Source: Coprinus comatus (Eukaryota; Basidiomycota; Agaricomycetes; Agaricales; Agaricaceae). From it: a stretch of 64,000 bases of DNA. Location: NCBI GenBank assembly GCA_034638255.1, contig JAWPGT010000007.1, positions 310,001 to 374,000 of the forward strand, given 5' to 3'. The position numbers and the translations under genes are program-made. A model generated the notes under the pieces. It did no database searches. It saw only the letters and a program-made list of their open reading frames with translations, and was not told the DNA's origin. Position 1 is the first letter of the stretch. Every line of letters begins with the position of its first letter. Below are positions 35,093 to 46,642 of this stretch, in pieces.

Positions 35093-37978
35093 ATGTCGAG
35101 TACGAGTACAGGCTCGTCTCACTCTCAAGCCGCACGTCTGCGCTCAAGGGCAGCCAACTCTGAAACCTCACTTCGACGTGAGGACGTCCAGGATGATGAA
35201 CATGTTGGTGACGTTTATGTCTGGCAAAGTCCTGTAAGTAAATCTCGGTTTGCATAAGAATATATCTAATGATTCTTGTTTTATATAGCACGTTCGCAGT
35301 CAAGTAGAAAAGACACTTGAGACAACTTCTGCTAGTGCCATTGTTGTTGGTGTATTGACGGCGCTTGCTTTCGCACTTCGCTTTTACAAGATCAACCACC
35401 CAGATCAAGTTGTGTAAGTAACTATTATTTCTGTGTGCTGATTATATTCTCATCCATAGCAGTTTCGACGAAGTTCATTTTGGAAAATTTGCTTCATATT
35501 ATATTACTCGTCAATACTACTTTGACGTTCATCCTCCATTTGCAAAACTCCTCTTTGGACTAGCAGGCTGGTTCGTTGGTTTTGATGGAGAATTTACGTT
35601 CGACAGTATTGGGGATAATTATATCGTCAATAATGTTCCCTATGTTGGCATGAGGGCACTCCCTGCAGTTCTTGGAAGTCTCACGATCCCAATTATTTAC
35701 GCCATCATGAAGGAAAGCGGTTACTCGACTATCATTGCGGCGTTCTCAGCTTCTCTCATCCTGTTTGGTGGGTTCAATTCATTTTTACTTGCTACTAATA
35801 AAGTGTTAATAATTGTTCATAGACAATGCCCACATCGCTCAATCACGCTTGATTCTACTTGATGCCACTCTCATTTTCTTCCTGTCGTTAACAGTTTACG
35901 CGTATATCCGCTTCCGCAAACTTCGTTATAGGTATGTAGATATCTCTGATAGGTTACATTGTGGCTGACAAGGTCAATAGGGAATTTTCGACCGAATGGT
36001 GGGTATGGTTGGTTTTGACTGGTGTATTCATGGCATGTACTTGGGGTTCTAAGGTCAATGGTATCTTGACGGTGGCCTGCATTGGGGTGGCTGTTCTTGT
36101 TGATTTGTGGGATATTTTGGACATCAAGAAGGGACATTCAATGGTATGTTTTGTACAAAGTACGATTTTCTGTCCCTTAGTGATATTTGTCGTCTATAGG
36201 ACTACTTCTGGCAACATTTCATGGCTCGTGCTATTGGTCTCATCCTTGTACCCTTGGTTGTCTACCTCTCATTCTTTTACGTTCACTTCGCCATCCTCAC
36301 TCAATCTGGCACTGGGGATGCCTTCATGAGCCCTGCATTCCAAGAAACTTTGGCTGGTAATGAGATGCTTTTGAACAGTTATGGTATGCCCTTTCCCTCT
36401 GTTTTATAAGATGTGCAACTAAAAACGAGCAGAGATTCGCTATTTCGATACCATCACTATGAAGCACAAAGACACCAAGGTTTTCCTTCATTCGCATGTT
36501 GAGAGATACCCTATGACTTATGAAGATGGTCGTATTAGTAGTCAAGGTAAACATTCAGATACTTCTACCTTGTATATAATTATGACCTAACTGTGTGTAG
36601 GTCAACAGGTTACCGGTTATGCTCACAATGATACCAACAACTTTTGGCAAGTTATACCCACCAAGTCGCTTCCTGAAACTGGTAGAGGCCGTATTGTTCG
36701 TAACGGCGACGTCGTCCAGCTCTTGCATGTCAACACCCAGACCAACCTCTTGACCCATGACGTCGCCTCTACATTGATGCCGACCAACCAAGAATTCACC
36801 ACCTGGCCTAAGGATGACTACTCACGATATAACGACACCCTCTTCCAAGTTTCCCTCACCGATAACGTAAATGACGCAACTTGGAAGACTAAGTCTGGTT
36901 ACTTCAGGCTCATTCACGTCCCTACCAAAGTCTCCATGTGGACCCATTCCGAACAATTGCCTGAATGGGCTTTCAAACAACAGGAAATTAACGGAAACAA
37001 GAACTCAATGGAAAAATCCGCAGTCTGGTTTGTCAACGAGATCATCGAAACTGAAGGTAAAACCCTGCATTTGCTTATTTTTTGTTGGGAGTATTAATAC
37101 TTCTTGTAGATGGTGACAGCTTTGAAAATCGATTGGAAGACAAGCCTGCTAAGAAACCCAAACATATGAATTTCTTCAGGAAGTTTGCGGAACTTCAATT
37201 GTTGATGTTGCAACACAACGCTGGTTTGACTGCGTCTCACCCTTATGCAAGTACCCCTATCAACTGGCCCTTCTCCCTGAGCGGTATCAGCTTCTGGACG
37301 GAGAACAATGAGCACAAACAAATCTACCTGATTGGCAATGTGATCGGATGGTGGGCTTGTGTCATTGGCTTGTCGGTGTACATTGGTATTCTCGGAGCTG
37401 ATTTAATTGCAAGACGTCGTGGTATGGATCCGATCCCCGATCGTAAGTTGTTTTTCATTTCAAGATACTATGATGCTGATATCGTTTTTAGCTGTCCGTA
37501 ACCGTCTATGGAATAACACTGGTTTCTTCTTCTTGGTTTGGGGAGTCCATTACCTCCCATTCTTCTTGATGAGCCGTCAATTATTCATTCATCATTATCT
37601 CCCATCTCATCTTGCTTCGGCTCTCATCGCTGGCGCTGTCTTGAGTTTCATCCTGAGTGACACTATCAACTTCCCGATATCCGTTCGTGGGCCCAAGACC
37701 CCAGCTAAACAGAGCCAACATGCAGATGTTGGGACAAGAGGCGTTATTGTTACGATTGTCTTCAGCATTTTCATGTTCTTCATGTTCTCCTATATTGCAC
37801 CTTTGACATATGGTTCACCTGGGTGAGTAACCCCCCAACGCGTAAACTGTTTTTGCCAAGTCGCTGACTATATGCATGTGTTTTCTTTGATAGGTTGACT
37901 GGTGAAGAAGTAAATAGCAGGAGGTTGTTGTCCACCTGGACTCTTCACTTTGCTGCCAAAAAGACCTTTGACACATAG
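35093..37978 (+). CDS. PMT4: Protein O-mannosyltransferase, PMT4 subfamily
   Basis: About 780 residues over eleven exons. The FDEVHFGKFASYYI motif (first luminal loop, catalytic Asp-Glu) has Val where PMT1/PMT2 have Ala, and SGTGDAFMSPAFQETLAGNEM is also PMT4-like. Multiple membrane segments lie in the N-terminal half and again at the C-terminus (VWGVHYLPFFLMSRQLFIHHYLP, then IVFSIFMFFMFSYIAPLTYG). A luminal MIR region of three repeats lies between them (FLHSHVERYP, VVQLLHVNTQTNLLTH, YFRLIHVPTKVSMWTH). The enzyme moves mannose from dolichyl-phosphate mannose to Ser/Thr of proteins entering the ER; PMT4 acts as a homodimer on membrane proteins. The end (HFAAKKTFDT) has no KDEL-like signal. CAX4, also in dolichol metabolism, lies at the far end of the window. 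Confidence 0.93.
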
Positions 37979-38513
37979 ATGGCTAGAGGGGTGTCTTGGT
38001 ATATTCCTAACTAATATTTCTTATTATTCCTTTCTTTTCATACCCTTTTGCCGATTTATTGGTTCGTGTACTTAGTTACTTAAACTTTAAACCAAGTGAG
38101 CAAATTACAGTAGAATTCGTGGTGACATAAGTATCGTATATGGGATGAACCGTATTTCGTACAGACGTCTTTTTTCTACGTACTGATACCCATTCCTTAT
38201 CACTGGATTTTAAAAGTTGTGTTTATAGATCTCTCAACCACGGAGAGATTTCTATCCGAACATGTGCAAATAGTATTAAGTAGTTGCTATATTGGAATAT
38301 TCCTGCATTGATATCTTTAATGTTTTGAGGTTAGTATCAAGTATTCAGCCTCTGCTCCAGAGTTGTCGACGGAACTTCCTTGGTGGGGGTGTGGTTTTTT
38401 GTGAATAATTCACTGAACAATAATCAATCATTAATCATTTACACAGCCACCTTGTATGACAACAAGGATCAACACCCCATTCGGCTGCTGCAGCTTCGTC
38501 TAACCAGCACAGT
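37979..38513. other. Intergenic region PMT4 / MVP1
   Basis: No gene is seen. A short imperfect inverted repeat (ATCTCTC ... GAGAGAT) lies near 38230-38255 in the PMT4 downstream region and might act in 3' end formation. Confidence 0.45.
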
Positions 38514-41068
38514 ATGTTCAACGCTCCTAGGCCGGCTCAAAGGTATGTAAGTACATCGACCAACGGCCTGGGCGGTAGCTTCGTCGACGAAAATCCCTTG
38601 GCAAACTCGGTCTACGATGATGGTCTCGATCCCTGGAGCTCTGCGCCAAGTCCTTCCCCAACTCCCATTCCTAACACCTCTGCCTCTACCTTTAGCGCAG
38701 TAATTGGTGAGCAGGGTCTACTGAGGAGTGTAGAGCTGGACCTAATATGCACAACTAGCGGACGCGACCGTTCCTTCTATCTATCACCGTGCCTTTGCCT
38801 CTGTAGATTCCAGTGGACTGGGAGAGACGTCAGTGAACTCTTTATCGCGTGTATTAGGCACAACGGGGCTGCCCGCGAGTACTATTGAGCGAGTAAGATG
38901 TCTCCTGTTATTTATTACAAGAAAAATGTTGCTAAATAATAGTGGAGATTGTTAACTTGGTTAGCTCACGTCCACGCGTTTCCAAGCTTGAATTCTTTGT
39001 AGCTCTTGCCCTCGTTGCTCTAGCTCAAACTGGAAAGGGTGTGTTTATCGACGGTTCATTATTTCGTGCCCCTCATAAGATGCTTGATTAGATGTCAGCA
39101 TTGAACAAGTTGCTTCTTTATCATCCCAGAACTCTCTACCTGAACCAACCCTCAATTTGGATCGACTGCAACCTTCAAATTCTACCTTCAATAATGTGCC
39201 TTACAGACAGAGCAGTGTAGACCCATGGGGCGCTACTCCACGGTTCAATCCTCCCACGAATCCCTCAATTCTTGGGACGGGGGCAACTGGCATGTTGACA
39301 ACTGGGCCCCAATCGTCACTTGCAGGAACTGGTCTGCCTCCAGAGTGGTGGAGGAGACAAGACAGTATCAAAGTCAGCATCGTCGGTCAGCAAGGCTTTC
39401 TTTTGAATCGGTACACGGTATATGAAATTAGTGCTGAGGTGTGTGCTTAGGCAGGAGCCGAAGATCGCATGGATGACTGACTGATTGTTCGGTTTTGAAT
39501 AGAGCGGTGTCACGGTTACACGCCGCTATTCCGAATTTGTATATCTTTGGGATGTATTTACTCGAAGGTATCCATTCAGGTTGTTCCCAGCTCTACCGCC
39601 CAAGCGGATTGGACGTATGTGGTATTTAATTTTACTAATACCTACGCTAACGGATCAACTAGCGGATGATCATTTCTTAGAGCAACGAAGGTATGAATAT
39701 CGCAAATGGTCTGAATAGATGTTAAAATAGACACAGGCGAGGATTACAGCGAGCACTTAATTTCGTGATGTATGTACATTGACCTGTTCTTCCCCTTCCG
39801 GTTTCTGACTTCTCATGTAGTAATCATCCTGTTTTAAAAGATGATGGTGTATTAGGAGTATTCCTTACTGTGCCCTCACTCGAGGCATGGAGGAAGCAAG
39901 CCACCGTCTCAATGGACGAAGAATCTGCTTCAAAGAGGGTAGATCGTGTTGAGGAAATGTCAATACCCAGCGATTTTGAAGACAAAATCACGTAAGTAGT
40001 TGTTTTTGAACCACAATGCTCTCTAATGCTTTCATTTTTTGCATAGTGCAGTAAGAATAAGACTGAATCCGTTAATTGAGCAATGGCAAAGAATGTGCAT
40101 CCTTTCTGAGCGCATAATAAAGAGACACGAAGCAGCAGCGGTACGCGCACCTCCAGCCTTCAGACGAGCGTACCTGCCGACTCACTTCCTATTGCCCAAT
40201 TTTTCCCCTGTCTCTACCACATCATCTTTGCCCGGATCTGATTCCGGGATATCTTCCTCTCTTTCTCAATCATTCTTTGGTCTTCAATTTCCCCCTATTA
40301 CTGTGAAAGAACAGGGAGATCTTGCTAGAGTTACGAACACACTACGAACGATAACGGAAGTGAATGAACATTGTTGGAGAGGAGATGAATGCGACCTATC
40401 GAATGGAGTTCGGCAGGGTCTAGATCAACTTGCCTTGCATACCCAACGACATTCTGATCTCGCAGAATCTCGAGTAAGTGGCATAGTATTTACGCTGGAA
40501 AAGTGTATATTCATTCAAGCTTAGACGCGGACATTGCTAGATACCACTTTGGAGTCGTTGAAGGTAGGTTTTCCGCTCAGCTCTCTATTCGAGTTGTATT
40601 AATTACACCCTAGGCCCAACGAGATCTCTACGTCGCAACCCGTGATCTATTGATACGCCATGACCGTCTTTCAGCGGACCAAGTCGAACGTTTAAAGAAG
40701 CGCGTTGACACTAACAGCATCAAACTTGACGGGATTCGAGCCTCTCAGAAAGAAGGTTGGGCGGTAGAAGCAGAGAAGCTAACTGCGCTCATTGAGAAAG
40801 ATCAGAGCACTATTGCAGCCCAACTAAGCCGCCGAGTTTTTATCCGTGTCTGGTGAGTGCCTTTCCGTTAGATTCCTTTCTCTTTCGAATCTGAGCATGC
40901 GGTCGTAGTTTGTGGAATGAGCTTCGCATCATACTGCACAATCGAGAGAATACATTGATTTCCCAGGCTGTACAGACCTTTGCGCGCGAGGAACAGGAGT
41001 ATTCTGAGAATGTGCTGAGAAACTGGGTGGCACTTGGGGAGTCGGTAGAGGATATGCCATATGAGTGA
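38514..41068 (+). CDS. MVP1: Sorting nexin Mvp1 (SNX8 family; EH-like, PX, BAR)
   Basis: About 700 residues. The N-terminal part (ADATVPSIYHRAFASVDSSG...VNSLSRVLGTTGLP) looks like an EF-hand-type EH module. After a linker with SSVDPWGATPRF comes a PX domain (DSIKVSIVGQQGFLLNRYTVYEI; RRYSEFVYLWDVF with the phosphoinositide-binding RRYSEF; PALPPKR). A long helical C-terminal region follows (RIRLNPLIEQWQRMCILSERI...RDLLIRHDRLSADQVERLKKRVD...NRENTLISQAVQTFAREEQEYSENVL), matching a BAR domain. This set is that of Mvp1/SNX8, which forms membrane tubules on endosomes and recycles cargo and Vps proteins to the Golgi. About ten short introns; the first (38708-38758) joins ATT G|CG. The end MPYE is reached at TGA 41066-41068. 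Confidence 0.9.
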
Positions 41069-41418
41069 TTTGAGACGCTTCCGCATTCGATTTCCCGAGT
41101 ATCGGAAGTACTAACTTGAGTACTTTAGTTCATTATTTTCATTTTTCATCGTATATCTGTCTTTTTCTTGCTCATTCTCTGGTTTGTTTTATTTGCATGC
41201 TAATACATTTGCACTTTTGGGAATCAATGGAGTTTGGAGAGCCACTGGTGCACTGGCGTATATAGCCAAGTTTGCACCATAATCGACGAAATGGGTAGCT
41301 CTAGCTCCTGGAGTCTCAGAGATTGTTCCACTTAGGTTTCCACCGTCAGACATCTCTGCAATATATATGCCTGGAGGACGCATGGGATTTGGACCCTAAT
41401 CTAACCTATCTGTTCATC
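41069..41418. other. Intergenic region MVP1 / tandem gene A
   Basis: 350 bases with no gene. The frame of the next gene is open upstream to an ATG at 41323, but that extension looks unlike the protein proper. Confidence 0.45.
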
Positions 41419-41859
41419 ATGACACCCATTCGAACGAACTCCCAACGTTCAACGTCAGATTTCTTGAATGCGTCTGGTATGCATCAACCTAAAGCATTAG
41501 GTTATCCGGGGTCGAACGTCGCATCCCAGCTTGAAAGTTCAGGCTGTAAATCACCTGCTGAACGTTCACGTTGGTCATCGTCAGAAGATTCATCAATTTC
41601 GGATGACTTGACACGACCACTATCCCCTCCATCACTACTTTTCTACCCAGGTCACCCTATTTCTCGAGTTGAAGCCAGAGATGGGGGTATGCTTGTTTGT
41701 TGTCCACATACCCATTCACGAAAAACAAACAAAATGCATGTTTTTGATCATCCCTCATCATCATTATCATCGTCCAATCGTGTTTTTGTACCTCGAAAAT
41801 CGTCTGCCCTCATCAAGCGGGTTCAGAAGTTGTTGGGAAAGTTGACTACTCCGTCATAG
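41419..41859 (+). CDS. Unknown small family, tandem paralogue A (146 aa)
   Basis: Single-exon frame of 146 residues from the ATG at 41419 (MTPIRTNSQRSTSDF). A Ser/Asp-rich middle (RWSSSEDSSISDDL) leads to PLSPPSLLFYPGHPISRVEARD, then HVFDHPSSSLSSS and a basic end KSSALIKRVQKLLGKL. The block G-H-P-I-S-R-V-E-A-R-D followed later by H-V-F and a basic helix recurs in the next gene downstream (G-P-P-I-T-R-V-K-A-R-D, HVLHVL, FKSALRRLVR). That shared order is the main evidence that both are real and related. I recognise no known domain, signal peptide or membrane segment. The basic amphipathic end could bind membrane or nucleic acid; this is inference only. Confidence 0.6.
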   Translation: MTPIRTNSQRSTSDFLNASGMHQPKALGYPGSNVASQLESSGCKSPAERSRWSSSEDSSISDDLTRPLSPPSLLFYPGHPISRVEARDGGMLVCCPHTHSRKTNKMHVFDHPSSSLSSSNRVFVPRKSSALIKRVQKLLGKLTTPS

Positions 41860-42622
41860 AAATAGGATTTCTTTGTTTACTTTTGGTGTTGTTAATTAAT
41901 TTTCTCAACTTGATATTCAATCATCTTTGTGCTTGTTCGATCCATGACAGGTTTTGTAGTGACTCGCTATCCGATCCCTGATTACTAACAAGTTTACGAG
42001 ATTACTAATATGCATTTTTCTTATTAGAGGACCTGCCAAGGCTGTGAAGTGCTCTGGCTTCTTTTATTGTAGAGTACAGTATATTAAGTAGTTGTAAAAG
42101 ACAGGCAGTTTTCGTTTTCCTGTTTTAACAGAGAGTTTAGTTGTGCCAGTTCATTTGGACAGCGTGATTAATAAGTAAAATTTCTTATATTTCCCCTTAA
42201 CTGTAACTAAAACATTACAGGTTTATTCAAGCAAAGCAATTTGTGCCATAATTTCCAATTTGCACCATGTAAGACTAGGCCTTGGCCTAGTTCCTAATAT
42301 CATGCTATCAATGAGTACCATTGCAATCAACAAAAGTCAGAAATTGAAATTCTCCAACAATATTACAGAAACAGGTGCTAATGATGGAGAGTACTGGCTC
42401 CTGAGGCCTGAGTTGTAGGTATCCATTGGTCCGAATGGACGTTGGGCAACATTTTAACACTGAGACTATTGAATAATTGCACCACCAAAAGCACAAAAGT
42501 GACACCCGAGCTCCGACCGCAGCTTCTAACCCCTATAAGACTGCCGGATCTCTTTGCAACAGTTCTATTACCCCCAATGGACAAATCCGCCGTAGCCCCG
42601 GGCCAGACTTTTTTACAATACT
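41860..42622. other. Intergenic region between tandem genes A and B
   Basis: About 760 bases without a gene. The first half is AT-rich and holds what should be the 3' UTR of gene A. Confidence 0.5.
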
Positions 42623-42632
42623 ATTTATATAC
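42623..42632 (+). promoter_or_regulatory. TATA box of tandem gene B
   Basis: ATTTATATAC lies 54-63 bases before the ATG at 42686. Confidence 0.45.
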
Positions 42633-42685
42633 ACTTAAATCATATTTCTCCAGTTCGTTTTCAACAATTCTTCATATACCACACT

Positions 42686-43328
42686 ATGACAAAACCAATA
42701 CCTATTACTGCCAGGACGCCATCTTCGTCTTCACCTTCGGAAGAGGTTCAGGCTCTTCTAATTCCGGAACATACACTTCCTCTCCCTTCCAACAGAAAAT
42801 CTCGTTTACGTTCCATGTCGAAAGCTGTACACTGTGAGTGTTTTCGGAACTAATATTTCAACCCACACTTCTCGAGAGTAGACCTTAGTCCTCACATATT
42901 ACTCTAGTCTTATCGAAACCCCATAAATTCGGACAGGAAAATTATAACCTGACTGAATTATCATCACTTGACTCCGAATCTACATCCTCTACCAACTTTT
43001 CTACTTCTAGTGACTCCACTAGTAGTGGGAGTAGGACGTCAAACTCAAACTTCTCTCCTCCTCTACCTCCCCGCCATTACTAGTAAACCAAACACAAAAA
43101 CCAACTATTCCATTAACATACGCAGGCCCACCTATCACAAGAGTAAAAGCTAGAGATGCTATGTGTGGACCTACTGTTACTTTTCATCAATTGGATAAAA
43201 CACATGTTCTTCATGTTTTGTCCCCTAATACGATCAATGCCCATTTACGCTCATATTCGCATTCCCAATCCCAGTCTTCCACACACTTTCAGCATTTCAA
43301 ATCTGCTCTTAGACGATTAGTTAGATGA
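42686..43328 (+). CDS. Unknown small family, tandem paralogue B (frame broken)
   Basis: Starts MTKPIPITARTPSSSSPSEE. An intron of about 75 nt (donor GTGAGT after 42833, acceptor CTCTAG at about 42907) joins CAC T|TC and continues LSKPHKFGQENYNLTELSSL, then a Ser-rich run to FSPPLPP. There the frame meets a stop. The homologous block GPPITRVKARD lies in another frame and runs to the TGA at 43326-43328 (FKSALRRLVR). One extra C in the CCCC at 43069-43072 would make the reading continuous. A 43-nt intron (GTAAAC...ACGCAG) would also remove the gap, but then creates TAG at the junction in this frame. So this is either a sequence error, a pseudogene or RNA-level repair. Related to gene A by the shared GxPI(S/T)RVxARD block. 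Confidence 0.5.
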
Positions 43329-43726
43329 AGTTTCTAATGGGTATATGCGAAAAGATTTGGATCTCCTGTTTTTATATCCCATCTCTATCTTCTATGTATT
43401 ACTACCAGGCTTTCAAAGCCTTTATACTCTCTTTCTTTCTTCCTAGGCATTTAATTTTTTTCTATTATCCAACAATATAATGTAAATCAGAAAGTCATGT
43501 ACTACGCAACACCTGTATTTTATGTCTATACTTTTTCTTTTTCAGCATACCTTACAAGTCCTTCGAAGCCTTTATGTAATAAAACCCATTTATTTATTTT
43601 TATCCGCGAAATTAATGGAATACATGAAGTTAGAAAACGGTAACGTGCTAATAGGGTGGCATAGTTGTCAAAGCTGAACAAAAACAAACTTGTGGTTTTA
43701 AGGGCCCAAGAGAGTCAAGCGAAATG
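43329..43726. other. Convergent intergenic region
   Basis: About 400 bases between the ends of tandem gene B (+) and the F-box-like gene (-). No gene is seen; the DNA is AT-rich with candidate polyadenylation signals on both strands. Confidence 0.5.
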
Positions 43727-45748
43727 TCAAATGAATTTCGCCACTCTATCAACAAAATCGGCATATGTCAACCCCTTTCTTTTCTCGATTATTTCCTCCG
43801 CCACTGTCCAACATTCCTTATGACCGGCAAGTCTCCCATCCCAATCCTTAACATTATCAGGATATAAGAAAAAAACCATCACATCTCGAAACATGTGGGT
43901 TTCAGGTAACCCATGAGAAACACAACCAGCAACAGCACGAGGATCCAAGAGTCCTAAACAAAGTTGAGTAAATGGGTGCAAGTCATTCACATCAACGTCA
44001 GACGAAGATGTAGTATCCAATGAATCGAAATTATTTAGCCCTTCAATTTGTGTGAATTGTGGAAGATACTCTCCATCCGAATCCATTATATCAAAATCTG
44101 CTTCGAAGGTTGTTACACATCCAAAAATGATAACTTTAACATTTGAAGAACAATAACTTGAGATAGTCATCATCCATCTTGTCATTACGTCGATTGTGAG
44201 ATTGTTGAATGTTGCCAGATCGAATGATATATGGGTCAATTGTTTGAGTGAAGTAAGAGTTTTCCATGGTACGTTTTCGTCAAAGTAAACATCAAGGTGA
44301 GTTATAGAATGGAAAGCGGGATGGACGAAAGAACGATGGCCTAATAAAAGAAAAGAAGCCGAGAATGAAAGGCGACGAATATCTTTATATGGGTTGTTCT
44401 TGTATATCTCCGAATGATCCCAATCGAGTCCCTGGTTCAAAGTTTTGATTTCAAAGTCAAGTTTCTGTTTCTCGTACGAACTGAAAATGACTTCTAAGAC
44501 GCTACTCCCATAATTATCATCCCAAATTGAGAGACATTGAAGATGTTTGACAACCTTGATAACGTCGATTATCTGGTTGGATCTATAAACGCCGGTTGAT
44601 ACGAATAAGGATCGGATATTGTTTTCAAAAGGAGAGATGTCTGAAGATTTGAATTCTTGTCGACTTCGGAAGGTACGATAAAATCTCTTCCATGTCCTCA
44701 AAGTTGTTATGCATATATGTTTATATAGAAACGGTTCCAACCTGTAAATGAAAGTTGATCAGTGCGCTGTAGAACAAAAATCCAAGTGTTTATTAATATC
44801 GGTTAAGTTGGTACTTACCAACTGTTGATTTGTTTAGAGACAAGGAGGAGGTGGGTTGGCCATGGGTCATCTTCCACCATCTTTTCGAATATCAAACGCA
44901 CAAGTTCGATGGGGAGAAGTGAAAACAAGTAAACGCCCGACTCAGAGCTATCATTGGAGGTACCATGGACCTCTTTATTCGAGACCAATTTCTTCTTCTT
45001 CATGAAAACCACTTCCTCCTACATTTGGAGTAAATTCCCAGATCCAATTATACTCTTCACCCCATACCCCACCTTCTATATTTACAATTTCTCTATTTGC
45101 ACTTTCTCTCGACGTCAACATATATAAATCATCACCTTCCGAATCCCCTTGGACTGATGATGTAGATGATGATTCAACAGAAGAAAGAAAAGGAAAAGGT
45201 AGCATATCCAAGTTCCATTCACCATCACTATCATCTCCAAAGCTTTGTGACAACTCTTCATCATCATTGTTATCATCCGGAAGAGATGGATGAGGTAACA
45301 CTAACATCTCCAACATCCATAGATATTCTCCAGAGCTTATACCATCCGCAACGCCAAAACATTGTGGAATAGGTAACCTATCTTCAACTTCAACTCCAAC
45401 TTCTTCATCATCATCCTGGTACTCGATAAAAGGAAGTGATTGAAAAGGAAAGGGTGAATTTGAATTTGATCCATCATTAATATCCTCTTCGTCTCCATTT
45501 CCATTTCCATTTCCAACTACGAATTCAAGTTGTTGTTTAGATGTTGATGGTTCGTTTTCATCCTCCACTAATACCATTGGCCATGGATATGAACCAAATA
45601 TATTATCATGAGCAACAGGCCAAACTGAACCCGAACTTTTACTTTTATCATCAAAGTTCGTTTCATCCACTTCACCCATTGACAGGGTTTCTGGATACAA
45701 CTGGTCGATACTAGGCCAAGCGTAGAAAACGAAATTATTTTCATCCAT
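43727..45748 (-). CDS. F-box-like protein with long acidic N-terminal region (paralogue 1)
   Basis: About 620 residues if read as one gene from MDENNFVFYAWPSIDQLYP. The first ~245 residues are very acidic (DDDEEVGVEVED, DDNNDDEE) and repeat a loose motif of aromatic residues plus ML (GSYPWPMVLVED, GEYLWMLEMLVLP, GEWNLDMLPFPFL). A 75-nt intron (GTAGGA donor, CTCTGAG acceptor) then joins in phase to the F-box-like segment LFSLLPIELVRLIFEKMVED...HLLLVSKQINSW. After another intron comes a leucine-rich-like body (CLSIWDD, DIRRLSFSASFLLLGHRSF, ITHLDVYFDENVPW, NVKVIIFGCV) ending DRVAKFI. F-box proteins bring substrates to SCF ubiquitin ligases. The body matches the gene at 52144 almost block for block, but that gene lacks the acidic part. 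The acidic region could instead be a separate gene, with the F-box gene starting at 45003. Confidence 0.65.
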
Positions 45749-46642
45749 TATAAGCGTTTCCTTTCAACTTGAATCAACCGAGAGAGAGAGAGGGAGAGAG
45801 AGAGGGGGGGAGAAAGAGAGAGAGAGAAACTATGAGTGTGTATGTATGTGGGCGTGAGAGGAGTAGAAAGAGAATTAGAGTTTCAGGTCGTCAAATGTAT
45901 GAGTAAGAGTGAGTAATCTCGAAAAAGTGTTTCAGGAGGGTTATAAAGTTAAGAGTCGCAAGCGCTCGAGTCACCACCGTATTGGTAGTACTGATTGGAA
46001 GGCATGGATGATGGGACGTTCATACCTATGTAACCCTGAGCGCCAATAGATTTTGAATGTGTGGCAGTGTTGCATCTCAAATATTACTTTTTCATAAGTA
46101 TGTACGACTGACTGTTTATGACTTGGCAATAGCTACATATGAGTCAAGTATAACGAGTATACTCATTGTATTTCATCGTGTCGTATGTATGGGTCCGGCT
46201 AGCATAGCAATAGCAATAGCAGAAATTAACGAACATAGACTCATAGCCCTCAACTCCGCACAACACATGAGGCCTCTTGAGCGCTGAGTACTGAATTGCC
46301 TTCCAGCCTCGAGGTACAGGCGATAATTAAGTAGAACATTCGTTTTTTCTAACTCCGAGTAAATTACACAAAAGTAGTACAATACCAGAATAATGATAAG
46401 GAAGGGATAAATCATCTTTTAAAGAGTCATCCACAGGTCAAGCTTAAGAGACTAAACACACACTAAAAAAACACAGGGAAAAGAAAGAAAAAAGAGTGAG
46501 AGTGAGAGAGAAATGAATAATAACTATATAGCACAAAGCAGATGAGAGAATTAAGCGAGAAAAATAAGAAAAAACGAGGGGTAAAGCAATGCAAGCACTC
46601 CAGAGAGATAAATATATCAACCACACAACCACCACCTTAAAA
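45749..46642. other. Intergenic region with 5' leader of F-box gene 1
   Basis: Holds the GA-rich microsatellite described separately and the CCC2 3' region. No gene is seen. Confidence 0.5.
45780..45828. repeat. GA/CT microsatellite
   Basis: About 49 bases of nearly pure GA repeats with one G run, about 30 bases upstream of the F-box gene start. On the gene strand it is a CT-rich leader, a common fungal 5' UTR or promoter element. Confidence 0.85.
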
